Origin: Martelella lutilitoris
GTDB lineage: Bacteria; Pseudomonadota; Alphaproteobacteria; Rhizobiales; Rhizobiaceae
Direction of reading: 5' to 3'
Assembly (NCBI RefSeq): GCF_005924265.1
Contig: NZ_VCLB01000002.1
Span: 310,001-374,000 of the forward strand
Length of the DNA stretch: 64,000 bases
The notes beneath the pieces were generated by a model, which ran no database searches, had not been told where the DNA came from, and saw only the letters and a list, made by a program, of their open reading frames with translations. Below are positions 17,647-25,576 of the stretch, in pieces; position 1 is the first letter of the stretch, and each line of letters opens with the position of its first letter. A program made the position numbers and the translations under genes.

Positions 17647-18249
17647 TCATGTCGGTATGCCGTTTGAAACGGCAAATTCACTGCATTTCGCGGCGGCGAG
17701 CGCGGCCGGAATGTCGCGTTTGCGCGCGCCGTTGTTGAGATCGAACGCGGCCGCCCAGATGAAGCAGGCCCGCATCCGGGCACTGTCTGAAAAGGGGCGC
17801 CATACGCCGTCTTCGCCGGGCGCTTCTGTCCGCCAGCCGTCGCCGGTGAGGTCCCGCCAGACCACGTTCAGGTGGACGGCGGTGTGGTCGAACAAGTGGC
17901 GAAGCGCGCGAGCCGGCAATGTGGCGCCGAGCTCGATCTTCACCCTGGTGTCGTCCTCGTTGTCATAGAGCGGCGGAACCGTGTTCCCCGCGGCGATCGC
18001 CTCGCCCTGACGCGCGATGCCGCGCGCCTGGTAGGAAACGGCGCAGATCACGTGAGCGGCCGTCTCGCCGGAAGGGCGCAACGCCGCATAAAGCTCCCGA
18101 TCCGCAAGCCGGTTCAGGAAACGGGCGAAATAGGCCGTGCCGGTGCGCGCGAGATGCAGCATTTCGGCCGGGGCATCGGCTGCGTCATAGCGGGCGCCGG
18201 GGCCCTGGCGCGCCACAAGCGCGCGTCGGGCTTCGTCGAGGCTCATCAT
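17647..18249 (-). CDS. DinB/MDMPI-fold maleylpyruvate isomerase-like protein, metal ligands apparently lost
   Basis: 200 residues resembling mycothiol-dependent maleylpyruvate isomerases, including the C-terminal stretch ending W-A-A-A-F-D-L. In that family a helix-bundle Zn site is built from one His in the G-W-T-x-x-H-V-L-x-H region and the E and H of R-E-V-W-(I/V)-H-A-x-D-L. Here the corresponding positions read HVICA and FIWAAAFDL, so all three ligands seem replaced. It may bind substrate or be a structural relic. It overlaps the gentisate dioxygenase stop and is clearly co-transcribed. Family assignment is moderate; the lost ligands depend on my remembered motif. Confidence 0.65.
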   Translation of the reverse strand: MMSLDEARRALVARQGPGARYDAADAPAEMLHLARTGTAYFARFLNRLADRELYAALRPSGETAAHVICAVSYQARGIARQGEAIAAGNTVPPLYDNEDDTRVKIELGATLPARALRHLFDHTAVHLNVVWRDLTGDGWRTEAPGEDGVWRPFSDSARMRACFIWAAAFDLNNGARKRDIPAALAAAKCSEFAVSNGIPT

Positions 18250-19322
18250 GCGTCCGCGTCTTCGACCAACGTACGGTTGAAGTTCAGCCGTTCCATGATC
18301 GGCGCGTCGGAGAAGCGGAAGAGGTCAAACTGTGTTTCGGCTTCCAGAGACCACGCAACCCATGACGGGATGACGAAGATGTCACCCTTTTCCAGCGTCT
18401 TGCGTTCGCCGTTCATCACCACAGCGCCGCGGCCCTCAAACACCTGGAACACGGTCGAGCCGACCTCGCGGCGCGTCGCCGTTTCCACGCCTTCGCGCAG
18501 GCGGTGGAACTCCGCCCGGATTGTCGGCATGACGTCGCCGCCCGTGGTTGGATTAATGTAGCGTACGCCCGCATGACCCTGGCCGAAGGTGGCAGGCTGG
18601 CCTTCCTCCTCAAGCAACAGCTGTTCGGTGAGCGCCCGGTCGGTATATTCCCAGCGATAGGCGCCGATCGGCGAAGAGACCGTGTTTTCAAGACCTGAAA
18701 GCGGGCGCAGGCCCGGATGGCACCACAGCCGTTCGCCGCGCGAATAGTCCGGCGTCGCATAATCCGTGACGCGGTCGGAACCGAATTCGAAGAAGCCGAC
18801 GTCGTTTTGATAGGAGAAGGGAATGTCGAGGCCGTCGATCCAGGCCATGGGCTGGTCGGTCTCGTTGTGGTGGCCGTGAAAGTTCCAGCCGGGCGTCAGC
18901 AGAAAATCGCCGCGGCTCATGCGCACCGGATCGCCGTTGACGACCGTCCAGACGCCTTCGCCCTCGACGACAAAGCGGAAGGCGTTCTGCGAATGACGGT
19001 GTTCGGGCGCCGTTTCCTTCGGGCCGAGATACTGGATCGCGCACCACAGCGTCGGCGAGATATAGGCCTCACCGCCAAGACCGGGATTGGCAAGCCCGAT
19101 GGCGCGGCGCTCGCCGCCGCGACCGACGGGCACCAGTTCGCCGGATTGCTGCGCCAGCGGATAAAGCTCGGACCACTTCCAGACATGCGCCTTGGCCCTG
19201 GGCTTGGGATGCTGCGGCATCAGGTCGCCGATCTGGGTCCAGAGCGGATTGAGGTGGTTTGTCTTGAAGGCCTCGTAAAGCGCGCGCAGTTCGGCGCTGT
19301 CTTCGGGCATCATCATGTTCAT
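18246..19322 (-). CDS. Gentisate 1,2-dioxygenase
   Basis: 358-residue bicupin Fe(II) dioxygenase. The first cupin carries the metal motif EHRHSQNAFRFVVEGEG (His108 and His110) and a later His (FHGHHNE); the second cupin carries VFQVFEGRGAVVMNGE and WVAWSLEAE. It opens the gentisate ring to maleylpyruvate. It is the first gene of the minus-strand operon. The start at 19322 is preceded by GGAGG at good spacing and was preferred over an ATG 20 codons upstream that would lie inside the operator dyad. Its promoter faces the MarR gene, with the operator at 19340-19372. Confidence 0.92.
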   Translation of the reverse strand: MNMMMPEDSAELRALYEAFKTNHLNPLWTQIGDLMPQHPKPRAKAHVWKWSELYPLAQQSGELVPVGRGGERRAIGLANPGLGGEAYISPTLWCAIQYLGPKETAPEHRHSQNAFRFVVEGEGVWTVVNGDPVRMSRGDFLLTPGWNFHGHHNETDQPMAWIDGLDIPFSYQNDVGFFEFGSDRVTDYATPDYSRGERLWCHPGLRPLSGLENTVSSPIGAYRWEYTDRALTEQLLLEEEGQPATFGQGHAGVRYINPTTGGDVMPTIRAEFHRLREGVETATRREVGSTVFQVFEGRGAVVMNGERKTLEKGDIFVIPSWVAWSLEAETQFDLFRFSDAPIMERLNFNRTLVEDADA

Positions 19323-19339
19323 CGAACGCTCCTCCATGC

Positions 19340-19372
19340 TCAATTTAATAGGACGTGTACTTATTAAATTGA
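19340..19372. promoter_or_regulatory. Operator dyad in the gentisate operon / MarR divergent region
   Basis: Perfect 11-bp inverted repeat TCAATTTAATA (19340-19350) and TATTAAATTGA (19362-19372) around an 11-bp spacer. It sits 18-50 bp upstream of the gentisate dioxygenase start, where a bound MarR dimer would block transcription or the ribosome-site region. A looser AT-rich relative (AATTAATGTGTATGCTTATTAT) follows at about 19384-19406 and may serve as a second half-strength site. The dyad is seen directly; MarR as the ligand is inferred. Confidence 0.7.
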
Positions 19373-19516
19373 CTGGCGTCAAGAATTAATGTGTATGCTT
19401 ATTATATCCGAAGCCGATGCGCTGCCGACACCGTGCCGGCGAACCGCGGGCGGAGGAAGGATCAGTTGCCACGGCGACGATATTCTGTTTTGACAATGGA
19501 TAGGTTTGGGGGAGAC

Positions 19517-19996
19517 ATGACGAATCTCGACGACTTGCCGGGGCACCTGATCCGCCGGCTGCAGCAAATCGCCGTATCGGCTTTCATGGCGGAGACTGGG
19601 GCGGCCGGGTTTGAACTGACGCCGGTGCAATTTGCCGTTCTGGCGCAGCTTTCGAACCATCCGGGCATCGACCAGGCTACGCTTGCCGGGCTGATTGCCT
19701 ATGACCGCGTGACAATCGGCGGCGTCATTTCGCGTCTGGAAGCGCGCGGCCTCGTCGCGCGGCGCGTCAGTCCGTCTGACCGGCGGGCGCGGATATTGAA
19801 GCTGACCGATGAGGGCGCGCGCTATCTCGAAGCCGTTCGGCCGTCGGTGTTTGCGACGCAGGATGTCATCTTGAAAGAACTCACGCCGGAAGAGCGGGAA
19901 ACGTTTCTCGTGCTTTTGCGCAAGTTGACCGATGCAAACAACGAATTGTCGCGGGCCCCGTTGCGCCGTGTCGTTGACGAGACGGCCAGCGATTAG
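19517..19996 (+). CDS. MarR-family regulator of the gentisate operon
   Basis: 159 residues with a winged helix-turn-helix: LTPVQFAVLAQLSNHPGIDQATLAGLIAYDRVTIGGVISRLEARGLV, then the wing R-R-V-S-P-S-D-R-R-A-R-I-L-K-L-T. The D-R-R wing motif is typical of MarR proteins that respond to aromatic acids. It is divergent from the gentisate genes and is the natural ligand of the 19340-19372 dyad, probably a repressor released by 3-hydroxybenzoate or gentisate. The start at 19517 (MTNLDDLPGH) fits MarR length; it has GGGGGAG only two bases upstream, so the ATG at 19496 is a possible alternative. Confidence 0.85.
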   Translation: MTNLDDLPGHLIRRLQQIAVSAFMAETGAAGFELTPVQFAVLAQLSNHPGIDQATLAGLIAYDRVTIGGVISRLEARGLVARRVSPSDRRARILKLTDEGARYLEAVRPSVFATQDVILKELTPEERETFLVLLRKLTDANNELSRAPLRRVVDETASD

Positions 19997-20511
19997 GTGG
20001 ATTACCCCTTGCAGGAAGGATCCATTGAAGGCCTCGGTTTTGCGAAAGGTCCGGCCCCGCCTGATGCGCAAAAGGGCTCCGCCTTGTCGGTGCGGACCGG
20101 AGCCTGCCCTGGCTTCCGCCCCGGGAGCCCTTCACAGATCACCTCTGGTTCATAGATGAGATGGTGTTTTCTCTCGCGGCACAGTTGCGTTTCTGCGTCA
20201 TTGACGAATTATGGTTAAGGCGCTGCAAAAATATCACGTCGATCGCTGCGCAGCCCTTGCCAAGGCGCTTCTCTGGCGGCGACATCTCGACTAAAGGCTG
20301 TAGAAACCCACGCAACCAGAGGGTATACATGATCCGAGAATCATCTATAGCGGGTGATATGCCCGTGATTCGCTGCGTTTTATTCTACTCCTAGTTTATT
20401 GGTTGATCTTGTATGTCGTGCGGTTTCGGACGTCCGCTTGTTTAGGATTTGTTAATGAGCTATCGTCGCCTCGATTTTTTAGGATGTTTTGCGATCGGGA
20501 AGCGACGGTTT
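19997..20511. other. 515-bp gene-free region with two hairpin-forming segments
   Basis: No credible gene is seen. GGGCTCC (20074-20080) can pair either with the overlapping CGGAGCC (20098-20104) or with GGAGCCC (20124-20130), giving mutually exclusive hairpins just after the MarR gene. Further on, GAATCA (20338-20343) and TGATTC (20366-20371) enclose CGGG/CCCG (20351-20354, 20362-20365), a nested dyad about 140-175 bp before the outer-membrane gene. The last 200 bp are noticeably AT-rich and probably hold that gene's promoter. Confidence 0.5.
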
Positions 20512-22164
20512 ATGTCCAGAGTATCGAGCCTGGCCGGTCTCTTTCTTTTGCCCGTTTTTTGCGGTGTTTTGTTCGGATTGGCGACAACGCGACCTGCCGT
20601 CGCGCAGGTGCTTGAGGGCCCCGGCGCCCTGTTTCTCGATCAGACGCCGATCGAGATGATGGCCTCCAACTATTCGAGCTTCGAGACCGGCTATCTCCTG
20701 CCCAAGGGCGCGGTCTATCTGCAATTCGGGTCCGACCAGACGCTGGGCGGCGAGGCGACCGGTACGCAGGTCTATGAGGGACGGGCCGATTGGGCGATCA
20801 CTGATCGTTTCCAGGTCAGCGCCTTCGGTCATGTCTTCGATGACCCGCCGCAATGCGGAACCGCGCTCTGCGATGAGAACCTCACCTTTCTTGCCGGCGG
20901 CGGCGGCGTCAAATACGGTTTGATCGACAGCTACGGCCTGAACATGGCCGTGTCCGGCTCGCTCGAAGGCGTCTTCTTGTCCGGCGATCTCTATCAAAAT
21001 GACGCGAACGGGGAATGGGACCTTGCCGGGAGCCTTCAGCTACCGGTGAGCCTGACGGTGACCGATTCTCTGCGTTTCCATGTGACTCCGGGCGTCTCCT
21101 TCCTGCCCGACAGCATCAACGGTCAGCCCTATTTCGGAACCGTGCCCTATATCGGCGCCGGACTGACATGGCAGCCGATCACGGGTCTCCAATCCTATGC
21201 GACGGTGATGCTGCCCTATGCGACCGACGGCAACACGCTGTCGAGCAGTGGCGGTCTGGAAACGACGCCGGTGTGGATGGCCGGCATGAAACTGGCCGTG
21301 ACGCCGAAGGCCGCCGTGGATATCTTTGCGACCAATGGCTGGGGCATGACGCCGGCAACGAGCATCATCGCCTTTCCCCCGAAATCCGATGACATCGCCT
21401 ATGGCATTCGGCTGAGTTACACGCCCTTTGTCGGCGAGGCGACGCGCGATGTCTATTTCGACAGCTACCGGGCGGATATGCTCAGCCCCGTCACCGAGCT
21501 GGAACTCCAGCAGCAGATCGGTGGGATTACGCTCAACAGCGCCGATACGTTGACGCCCGGCCGCATTCTGGTTGAAGCCGGGATGGGCGACAGGGACTTC
21601 GCCGACATCCATCTCGCCTTCAGCCCGGATCAGGATCTGCAGCTCGATGCCTACTTCACGCAGTACCCTGCAGGCGGGGCGGCGGGAAGCGCGCAAAGCC
21701 CGTGGAATGATGAATGGTCCTATATGTTCGGCGGCAAGCTGCGGCTGATGGACCAGAAGTATGGCGATCTGTTCTCGCTTTCCGGCCAGGTTCTCGCCGG
21801 CCGCGATTTCAACAAGCCGACCGTTGGCGTTCTTTACGGCGCGTTGCCGGCCAGCCTCGCCCTGTCGGAAAAGGCCAGCGTGACGCTGGAATCGAAGTTC
21901 GCGGCCTATCACACCGAGCGTATATGGGGGATTGGCGGCGGGGTTTCCGTTCGTCCATTCCGCGACCTCGAATTGCTGGGCGAGGTCACGGCTGTCTCCG
22001 ATGACGGCGATACGATCTGGTCTGCGGGCGCCCGGTATGATCTTCACGGAACGCCGTTCAGCGCCGATGTCTATGCCACAAATGCAACAGGTCTGCACGG
22101 ACTCGGTACAATGCTTGCACAGGACGAGCCGCGCTATGGACTCACGTTGCGATTTGCTTATTAA
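20512..22164 (+). CDS. Putative outer-membrane beta-barrel protein of unknown function
   Basis: 550 residues. A signal peptide (MSRVSSLAGLFLLPVFCGVL, cleavage near PAVAQ) is followed by repeated amphipathic beta strands with aromatic girdles, and the chain ends L-T-L-R-F-A-Y, the terminal aromatic expected for BAM-inserted barrels. I do not recognise the family. The start at 20512 has a GGAAG about 10 bases upstream; an in-frame ATG at 20455 would add 19 residues before the signal. The next gene is a Wza-like export lipoprotein 236 bp downstream on the same strand, so it may take part in polysaccharide export or surface display. Confidence 0.6.
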   Translation: MSRVSSLAGLFLLPVFCGVLFGLATTRPAVAQVLEGPGALFLDQTPIEMMASNYSSFETGYLLPKGAVYLQFGSDQTLGGEATGTQVYEGRADWAITDRFQVSAFGHVFDDPPQCGTALCDENLTFLAGGGGVKYGLIDSYGLNMAVSGSLEGVFLSGDLYQNDANGEWDLAGSLQLPVSLTVTDSLRFHVTPGVSFLPDSINGQPYFGTVPYIGAGLTWQPITGLQSYATVMLPYATDGNTLSSSGGLETTPVWMAGMKLAVTPKAAVDIFATNGWGMTPATSIIAFPPKSDDIAYGIRLSYTPFVGEATRDVYFDSYRADMLSPVTELELQQQIGGITLNSADTLTPGRILVEAGMGDRDFADIHLAFSPDQDLQLDAYFTQYPAGGAAGSAQSPWNDEWSYMFGGKLRLMDQKYGDLFSLSGQVLAGRDFNKPTVGVLYGALPASLALSEKASVTLESKFAAYHTERIWGIGGGVSVRPFRDLELLGEVTAVSDDGDTIWSAGARYDLHGTPFSADVYATNATGLHGLGTMLAQDEPRYGLTLRFAY

Positions 22165-22400
22165 GGAAATGAAAATTGATCTGGCTTTTGTATGCGTCCG
22201 GTGTCGCTGATCAGTCACAGTGCAAAGAAAAAGGGTTAGGTCCGGTCGTCCTGCCAGCCGTCAAGGAGTAGGGCCGGTTTTTGTTTAATAGTTTTTGAGT
22301 ATCCATGTATTCTTGCCAGGCGCTTTGCTTGTCTCCTGCGGGGTGATACGTTTTGGGCTTTTATTCAAGGGGCAAGTGACAGCAATTCGGAGAGTTTCAA

Positions 22401-23705
22401 TTGCGTGCCATTACCGTCATCCTCACCGCGATCATCATGACCGGGTGCAGCGCATTGTACAATGTCTCGGAGGTTCGCCCGGTTGTCGGTGAAACATCCG
22501 TGGTCAAGGTTGTGCCGGTGACGAGCCAGAATGTCATGATGGCCAATGCCATGACGCCCTATACGCCGCGCTCCCTGCCGCCCGTCTTTGACCAGACGGC
22601 GACGCTGCAGGGCGCCGCGGTGCCGCGCATCTCCGCCTACAGACCGCAGTCGCGGCCCGGTTCCGTCCAGACCAAGTTGCCGCCCTTCCAGCAGCCCAAG
22701 CCCTACAGGATCGGCGTCGGCGACGTGGTGCTTCTGGCAACCCCAACAGCCGAAACTTCCACGCTGAACCAGATCAACGGCCTTCTTGCCGCGCAGAATT
22801 CGCGACAGGGTTACACCGTTCAGGATGACGGCGCGATCGCGATCCCGACGGTCGGGCGCGTGACAATCGGCGGCATGACCATGGAGGAAGCTCAGTCCGT
22901 TCTGTTCCAGAGACTTGTCGAAAGCCAGATTGATCCGAACTTCAATCTGGAGATCACCGACTTCAACTCCCAGCGGGTTGCCGTCGGCGGCGCCGTGGCA
23001 CAGCCGCAGCTTGAGCCGATCACGCTGACGCCGCTTTATCTCGACGAGGCGGTGACCGCCGCAGGCGGCGTCGTCGCCACCGATCCGGAATATGCGACGG
23101 TGCGCCTTTATCGCGATGACAAGACCTATCAGATCCCGGCGACCAAGCTTTTTGCCAAGAACGACATCCCGAAAGTGCTCCTGCAGAACGGGGACCGCGT
23201 TTTTGTCGACACCGAATATTCGGTCGAGCTGGCCGAAGGCTATCTGCGTCAGGAACTCGACCTCGCCAAATTCCAGCGCGACGTGCTGGAAGAGCAGCGG
23301 GACATCTTCGAAACACGCGTTCAGATGGATGCGATCGACAGGGACTACGTCTATGTCTTCGGCGAGGTCAAGCAGCAGGGCCGCTGGCCGCTTCCCTTCG
23401 ACCGTTACGCCACGCTTGCCGATGCGATGTTCGAGCAGGGAGGCATCCAGCCCGTCACCGGCAACCCGCGGCGCATCTATGTTCTGCGCAAGAACCGGAT
23501 TGCGGCAGGCGAGCCTCTCGGGATCACGGCTTGGGCGCTTGATGCGCAGAATACCGCGAACCTCCTTCTCGCAACCGAGCTGCAGCTTCGGCCGAACGAT
23601 ATCGTCTTCGTCGCCAGCCAGCCGATCACCAACTGGAACCGCCTGATCTCGCAGATCACGCCGTCGATCTCGATCCTCGGCACGGCCAACGGCATCCTCG
23701 ATTGA
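22401..23705 (+). CDS. Wza/KpsD-type polysaccharide export lipoprotein (OPX family)
   Basis: 434 residues. A lipoprotein signal ends in a lipobox (IIMTGC, Cys15), then comes a Poly_export domain (YRIGVGDVVLLATPT, about 98-115, through DGAIAIPTVGRV and the MTMEEAQSVLFQRLV helix). Two SLBB-like domains follow (AVGGAVAQPQLEPITL, about 195; VYVFGEVKQQGRWPLPF, about 315). OPX proteins make the periplasm-spanning or outer-membrane channel for capsule and EPS. The start is TTG at 22401, with GGAGAG six bases upstream. No Wzc/Wzx/Wzy neighbours are present, so its partner is the barrel upstream or lies elsewhere. A hydrophilic insertion (about 255-305) separates the SLBB parts. Confidence 0.85.
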   Translation: MRAITVILTAIIMTGCSALYNVSEVRPVVGETSVVKVVPVTSQNVMMANAMTPYTPRSLPPVFDQTATLQGAAVPRISAYRPQSRPGSVQTKLPPFQQPKPYRIGVGDVVLLATPTAETSTLNQINGLLAAQNSRQGYTVQDDGAIAIPTVGRVTIGGMTMEEAQSVLFQRLVESQIDPNFNLEITDFNSQRVAVGGAVAQPQLEPITLTPLYLDEAVTAAGGVVATDPEYATVRLYRDDKTYQIPATKLFAKNDIPKVLLQNGDRVFVDTEYSVELAEGYLRQELDLAKFQRDVLEEQRDIFETRVQMDAIDRDYVYVFGEVKQQGRWPLPFDRYATLADAMFEQGGIQPVTGNPRRIYVLRKNRIAAGEPLGITAWALDAQNTANLLLATELQLRPNDIVFVASQPITNWNRLISQITPSISILGTANGILD

Positions 23706-23822
23706 GGCACAGGAGCCGCGTTCGACCTGAGCGCGGTTCTGTTCCCCTCTGCCGGTCTCGGATGGTGAATGCACCAGCGGCGTCTTCCACGGACGTCCCG
23801 AGAGAGCAGGAACGACGAAAAA

Positions 23823-23858
23823 AGGCCGGTCGCGCAAGCGGCCGGCCTGTTTATTTTT
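23823..23858. terminator. Bidirectional intrinsic terminator
   Basis: Stem AGGCCGGTCGC (23823-23833) with GCGGCCGGCCT (23838-23848), one G-U pair, GCAA tetraloop, then GTTTATTTTT on the plus strand and a run of A before it (T run on the minus strand). It separates the convergent export gene and small lipoprotein gene. Confidence 0.9.
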
Positions 23859-23889
23859 AAGCCTGGCGGTTCGGGTTGCCCGGAAGCGG

Positions 23890-24228
23890 TCAGTAGCCCG
23901 GGGGCAGGATCGAAAGTTCGTCGCAGGTCGCCTCGTTGCCGATCAGCGTGTCCCTGATCCCGGCCTGCTGGCGCGCGCGCAGGCGGGCGGCTTCGATATC
24001 GGCCTGATCGGCGCCCATGCTCCTTGCCTTGGCATAGATCGAGTCGGCGGCATCCTGCAGCTTCCTGTCGCCGCGCAGGCTGGTAAAGCTCTCGCAACGC
24101 TGGGCGGCGAGCTCGGCGCGGGCGCCCTGGTCCAGCAATTCCTCGAGCGGCGTTTCGGGCGGGGCCGTCTGGCAGCCGGCGACCGTTATCACAGCGGCAA
24201 AGGCGGCCGCCTTGATCAGATTGACCAT
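23890..24228 (-). CDS. Small lipoprotein of unknown function
   Basis: 112 residues. The signal peptide with lipobox (VITVAGC, Cys19) predicts a lipid-anchored protein. The mature part is mostly helical and charged, with two cysteines (C45 and C103 by position in RCESF and ATCDE) that could form a disulfide. No family was recognised. The start at 24228 is preceded by GGGAG. It stands alone between two terminators: the bidirectional one downstream and the fbpA hairpin upstream, so it has its own promoter in the 92-bp gap before it. Confidence 0.7.
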   Translation of the reverse strand: MVNLIKAAAFAAVITVAGCQTAPPETPLEELLDQGARAELAAQRCESFTSLRGDRKLQDAADSIYAKARSMGADQADIEAARLRARQQAGIRDTLIGNEATCDELSILPPGY

Positions 24229-24319
24229 TGTCTTTTCTCCCAACTGGTTGTGCTGCGCATCATAGCGGAATTCCGGCCTTTGTCTGCCGTCTTGCGCCAT
24301 CATGGGTGCAGCGGACATG

Positions 24320-24347
24320 AAAAGGCCCGGCACATCGCGCCGGGCCT
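24320..24347 (-). terminator. Intrinsic terminator of the fbpA-like gene
   Basis: Perfect 9-bp stem AGGCCCGGC (24323-24331) with GCCGGGCCT (24339-24347). On the minus strand it is followed by TTTTC. It lies 33 bp past the stop of the iron-binding protein gene. Confidence 0.8.
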
Positions 24348-24379
24348 CGATATCATGTGGCTTTTGATCGGGGTCCGGC

Positions 24380-25411
24380 TTACGGTCCGTCGTTGAAGCC
24401 GACCTTGTCCACGAGTTCGGAGGCTTCGCGGCGATGATCGGCGATCTCGGCCAGCGACAGGTCGTCGGGATGGATGTCGCCGAAGGAGCGAACGATCTCG
24501 GAGGCTTCCGCGCCCGGCATGACCGGATATTCGAACACCTGTTCGGCATAGATCTCCTGGGCTTCCGGCGAAGCGAGGAATTCCATCAGTGTCAGCGCAT
24601 TTTCCGGATGCGGCGCGTGTTTCGCCATGGCCATGCCGGAGACGTTGACGTGGGTTCCGCGCCCGTCGGCGTTGGGAAACAGGATGTCGATTGCCGCTGC
24701 CCAGTCCTTTTGCTCGGGTTCCTTGTCATTGGTCATCATCAGGCCGACATAATAGGTGTTGCCGAGCGCAATGTCGCATTCGCCGGACATGATTGCCTTG
24801 GCCTGGCTACGGTCGTTGCCGTTCGGGCGGCGGGCGAGATTTGCCTTGAGGCCCTTCAGCCATTCCTCGGTGTACTCTGCGCCGTGATGGGCGATCATCG
24901 AGGCGATCAGTGCAATGTTATAGGGATGCTGGCCGTCGCGGATGCAGATCGCGCCCTTCCATTTAGGGTCCGCCAGTTCCTCATAGGTGATCGGCACCTG
25001 GCCGACGCGGTCCTTGGAGGCATAGACGACGCGGCCGCGCTTGGTCAGCGCGAACCAGTCGCCGTCCGGGTCGCGGAACTGCGCGGGGATATCCGCGTTT
25101 ATGGTTTCGCTTTCGACCGGCTGGGTGACGCCCGCCTCCTTGGCTTCGGTCAGGCGGCCAATGTCGACGGTGAGGATCACGTCGACCGGCGAGTTGGCGC
25201 CTTCCGCCTTCACCCGCTCGACAAGGCCCGTATCGAGAAACAGCACATTGGCGTTGATGCCGGTTTCGGCCTCGAAGGCTTCGAGCAGCGGCGCGATCAG
25301 CTCCGGCTGGCGATAGGAATAAATGTTGACGTCCTCGGCTGTCGCCGGGGCGGCCGCAACGACCGTCGCCAATGCCACGAAAGAACCGGCAAGCGCCTTG
25401 AGCCTTGTCAT
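24380..25411 (-). CDS. fbpA: Fe(3+) ABC transporter periplasmic binding protein
   Basis: 343 residues with a Sec signal (ending APATAE) and the FbpA/IdiA class of periplasmic ferric-binding proteins: VNIYSYRQPELIAPLLEAFEAETG at the start, ADPKWKGAICIRDGQHPYNIALIASMIAHHG mid-chain, and the Tyr-Tyr pair GNTYYVGLM that ligates iron. It captures periplasmic Fe(3+). No permease or ATPase gene is adjacent, so it is an orphan binding protein here. It is divergent from rirA, and an IRO operator lies 27-41 bp upstream of its start, so repression by RirA under iron sufficiency is expected. Confidence 0.9.
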   Translation of the reverse strand: MTRLKALAGSFVALATVVAAAPATAEDVNIYSYRQPELIAPLLEAFEAETGINANVLFLDTGLVERVKAEGANSPVDVILTVDIGRLTEAKEAGVTQPVESETINADIPAQFRDPDGDWFALTKRGRVVYASKDRVGQVPITYEELADPKWKGAICIRDGQHPYNIALIASMIAHHGAEYTEEWLKGLKANLARRPNGNDRSQAKAIMSGECDIALGNTYYVGLMMTNDKEPEQKDWAAAIDILFPNADGRGTHVNVSGMAMAKHAPHPENALTLMEFLASPEAQEIYAEQVFEYPVMPGAEASEIVRSFGDIHPDDLSLAEIADHRREASELVDKVGFNDGP

Positions 25412-25437
25412 TGAATCCTCCTTGTGATCTTTTAAGT

Positions 25438-25452
25438 TGATTTATGTAATCA
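25438..25452. promoter_or_regulatory. IRO box (RirA operator)
   Basis: TGA-TTTATGTAA-TCA matches the rhizobial iron-responsive operator TGA-N9-TCA exactly. It sits 27 bp upstream of the fbpA start codon and 125 bp upstream of rirA, in promoter position for fbpA. The site is seen; binding by the adjacent RirA is inferred from established family knowledge. Confidence 0.7.
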
Positions 25453-25511
25453 AGTATCCTGTGCGAGGTGTCAACCGACCGGGCTCCTAGACTTGAGTAA
25501 AAATTTCTTCT

Positions 25512-25528
25512 TTTGGAATTGTTCCAAA
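25512..25528. promoter_or_regulatory. Perfect dyad upstream of rirA, candidate Irr (ICE-type) box
   Basis: TTTGGAA-TTG-TTCCAAA is a perfect 7-bp inverted repeat with a 3-bp spacer, 48 bp upstream of the rirA start. Arms and spacing resemble the Irr iron-control element (TTTAGAA-N3-TTCTAAA as I recall it), differing by A to G in each arm. Irr control of rirA is known in Agrobacterium, which makes this plausible. Confidence 0.45.
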
Positions 25529-25576
25529 CTGAGAAACGCGTTATAAAGATGGAAAGATTCTAAAAAGGAAATCGGT

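Noticed and set aside
22165-22400. Terminator between the outer-membrane barrel and the Wza-like gene
   Set aside because: T-rich stretches are present but no stable GC stem precedes them, so co-transcription of the two genes cannot be excluded.
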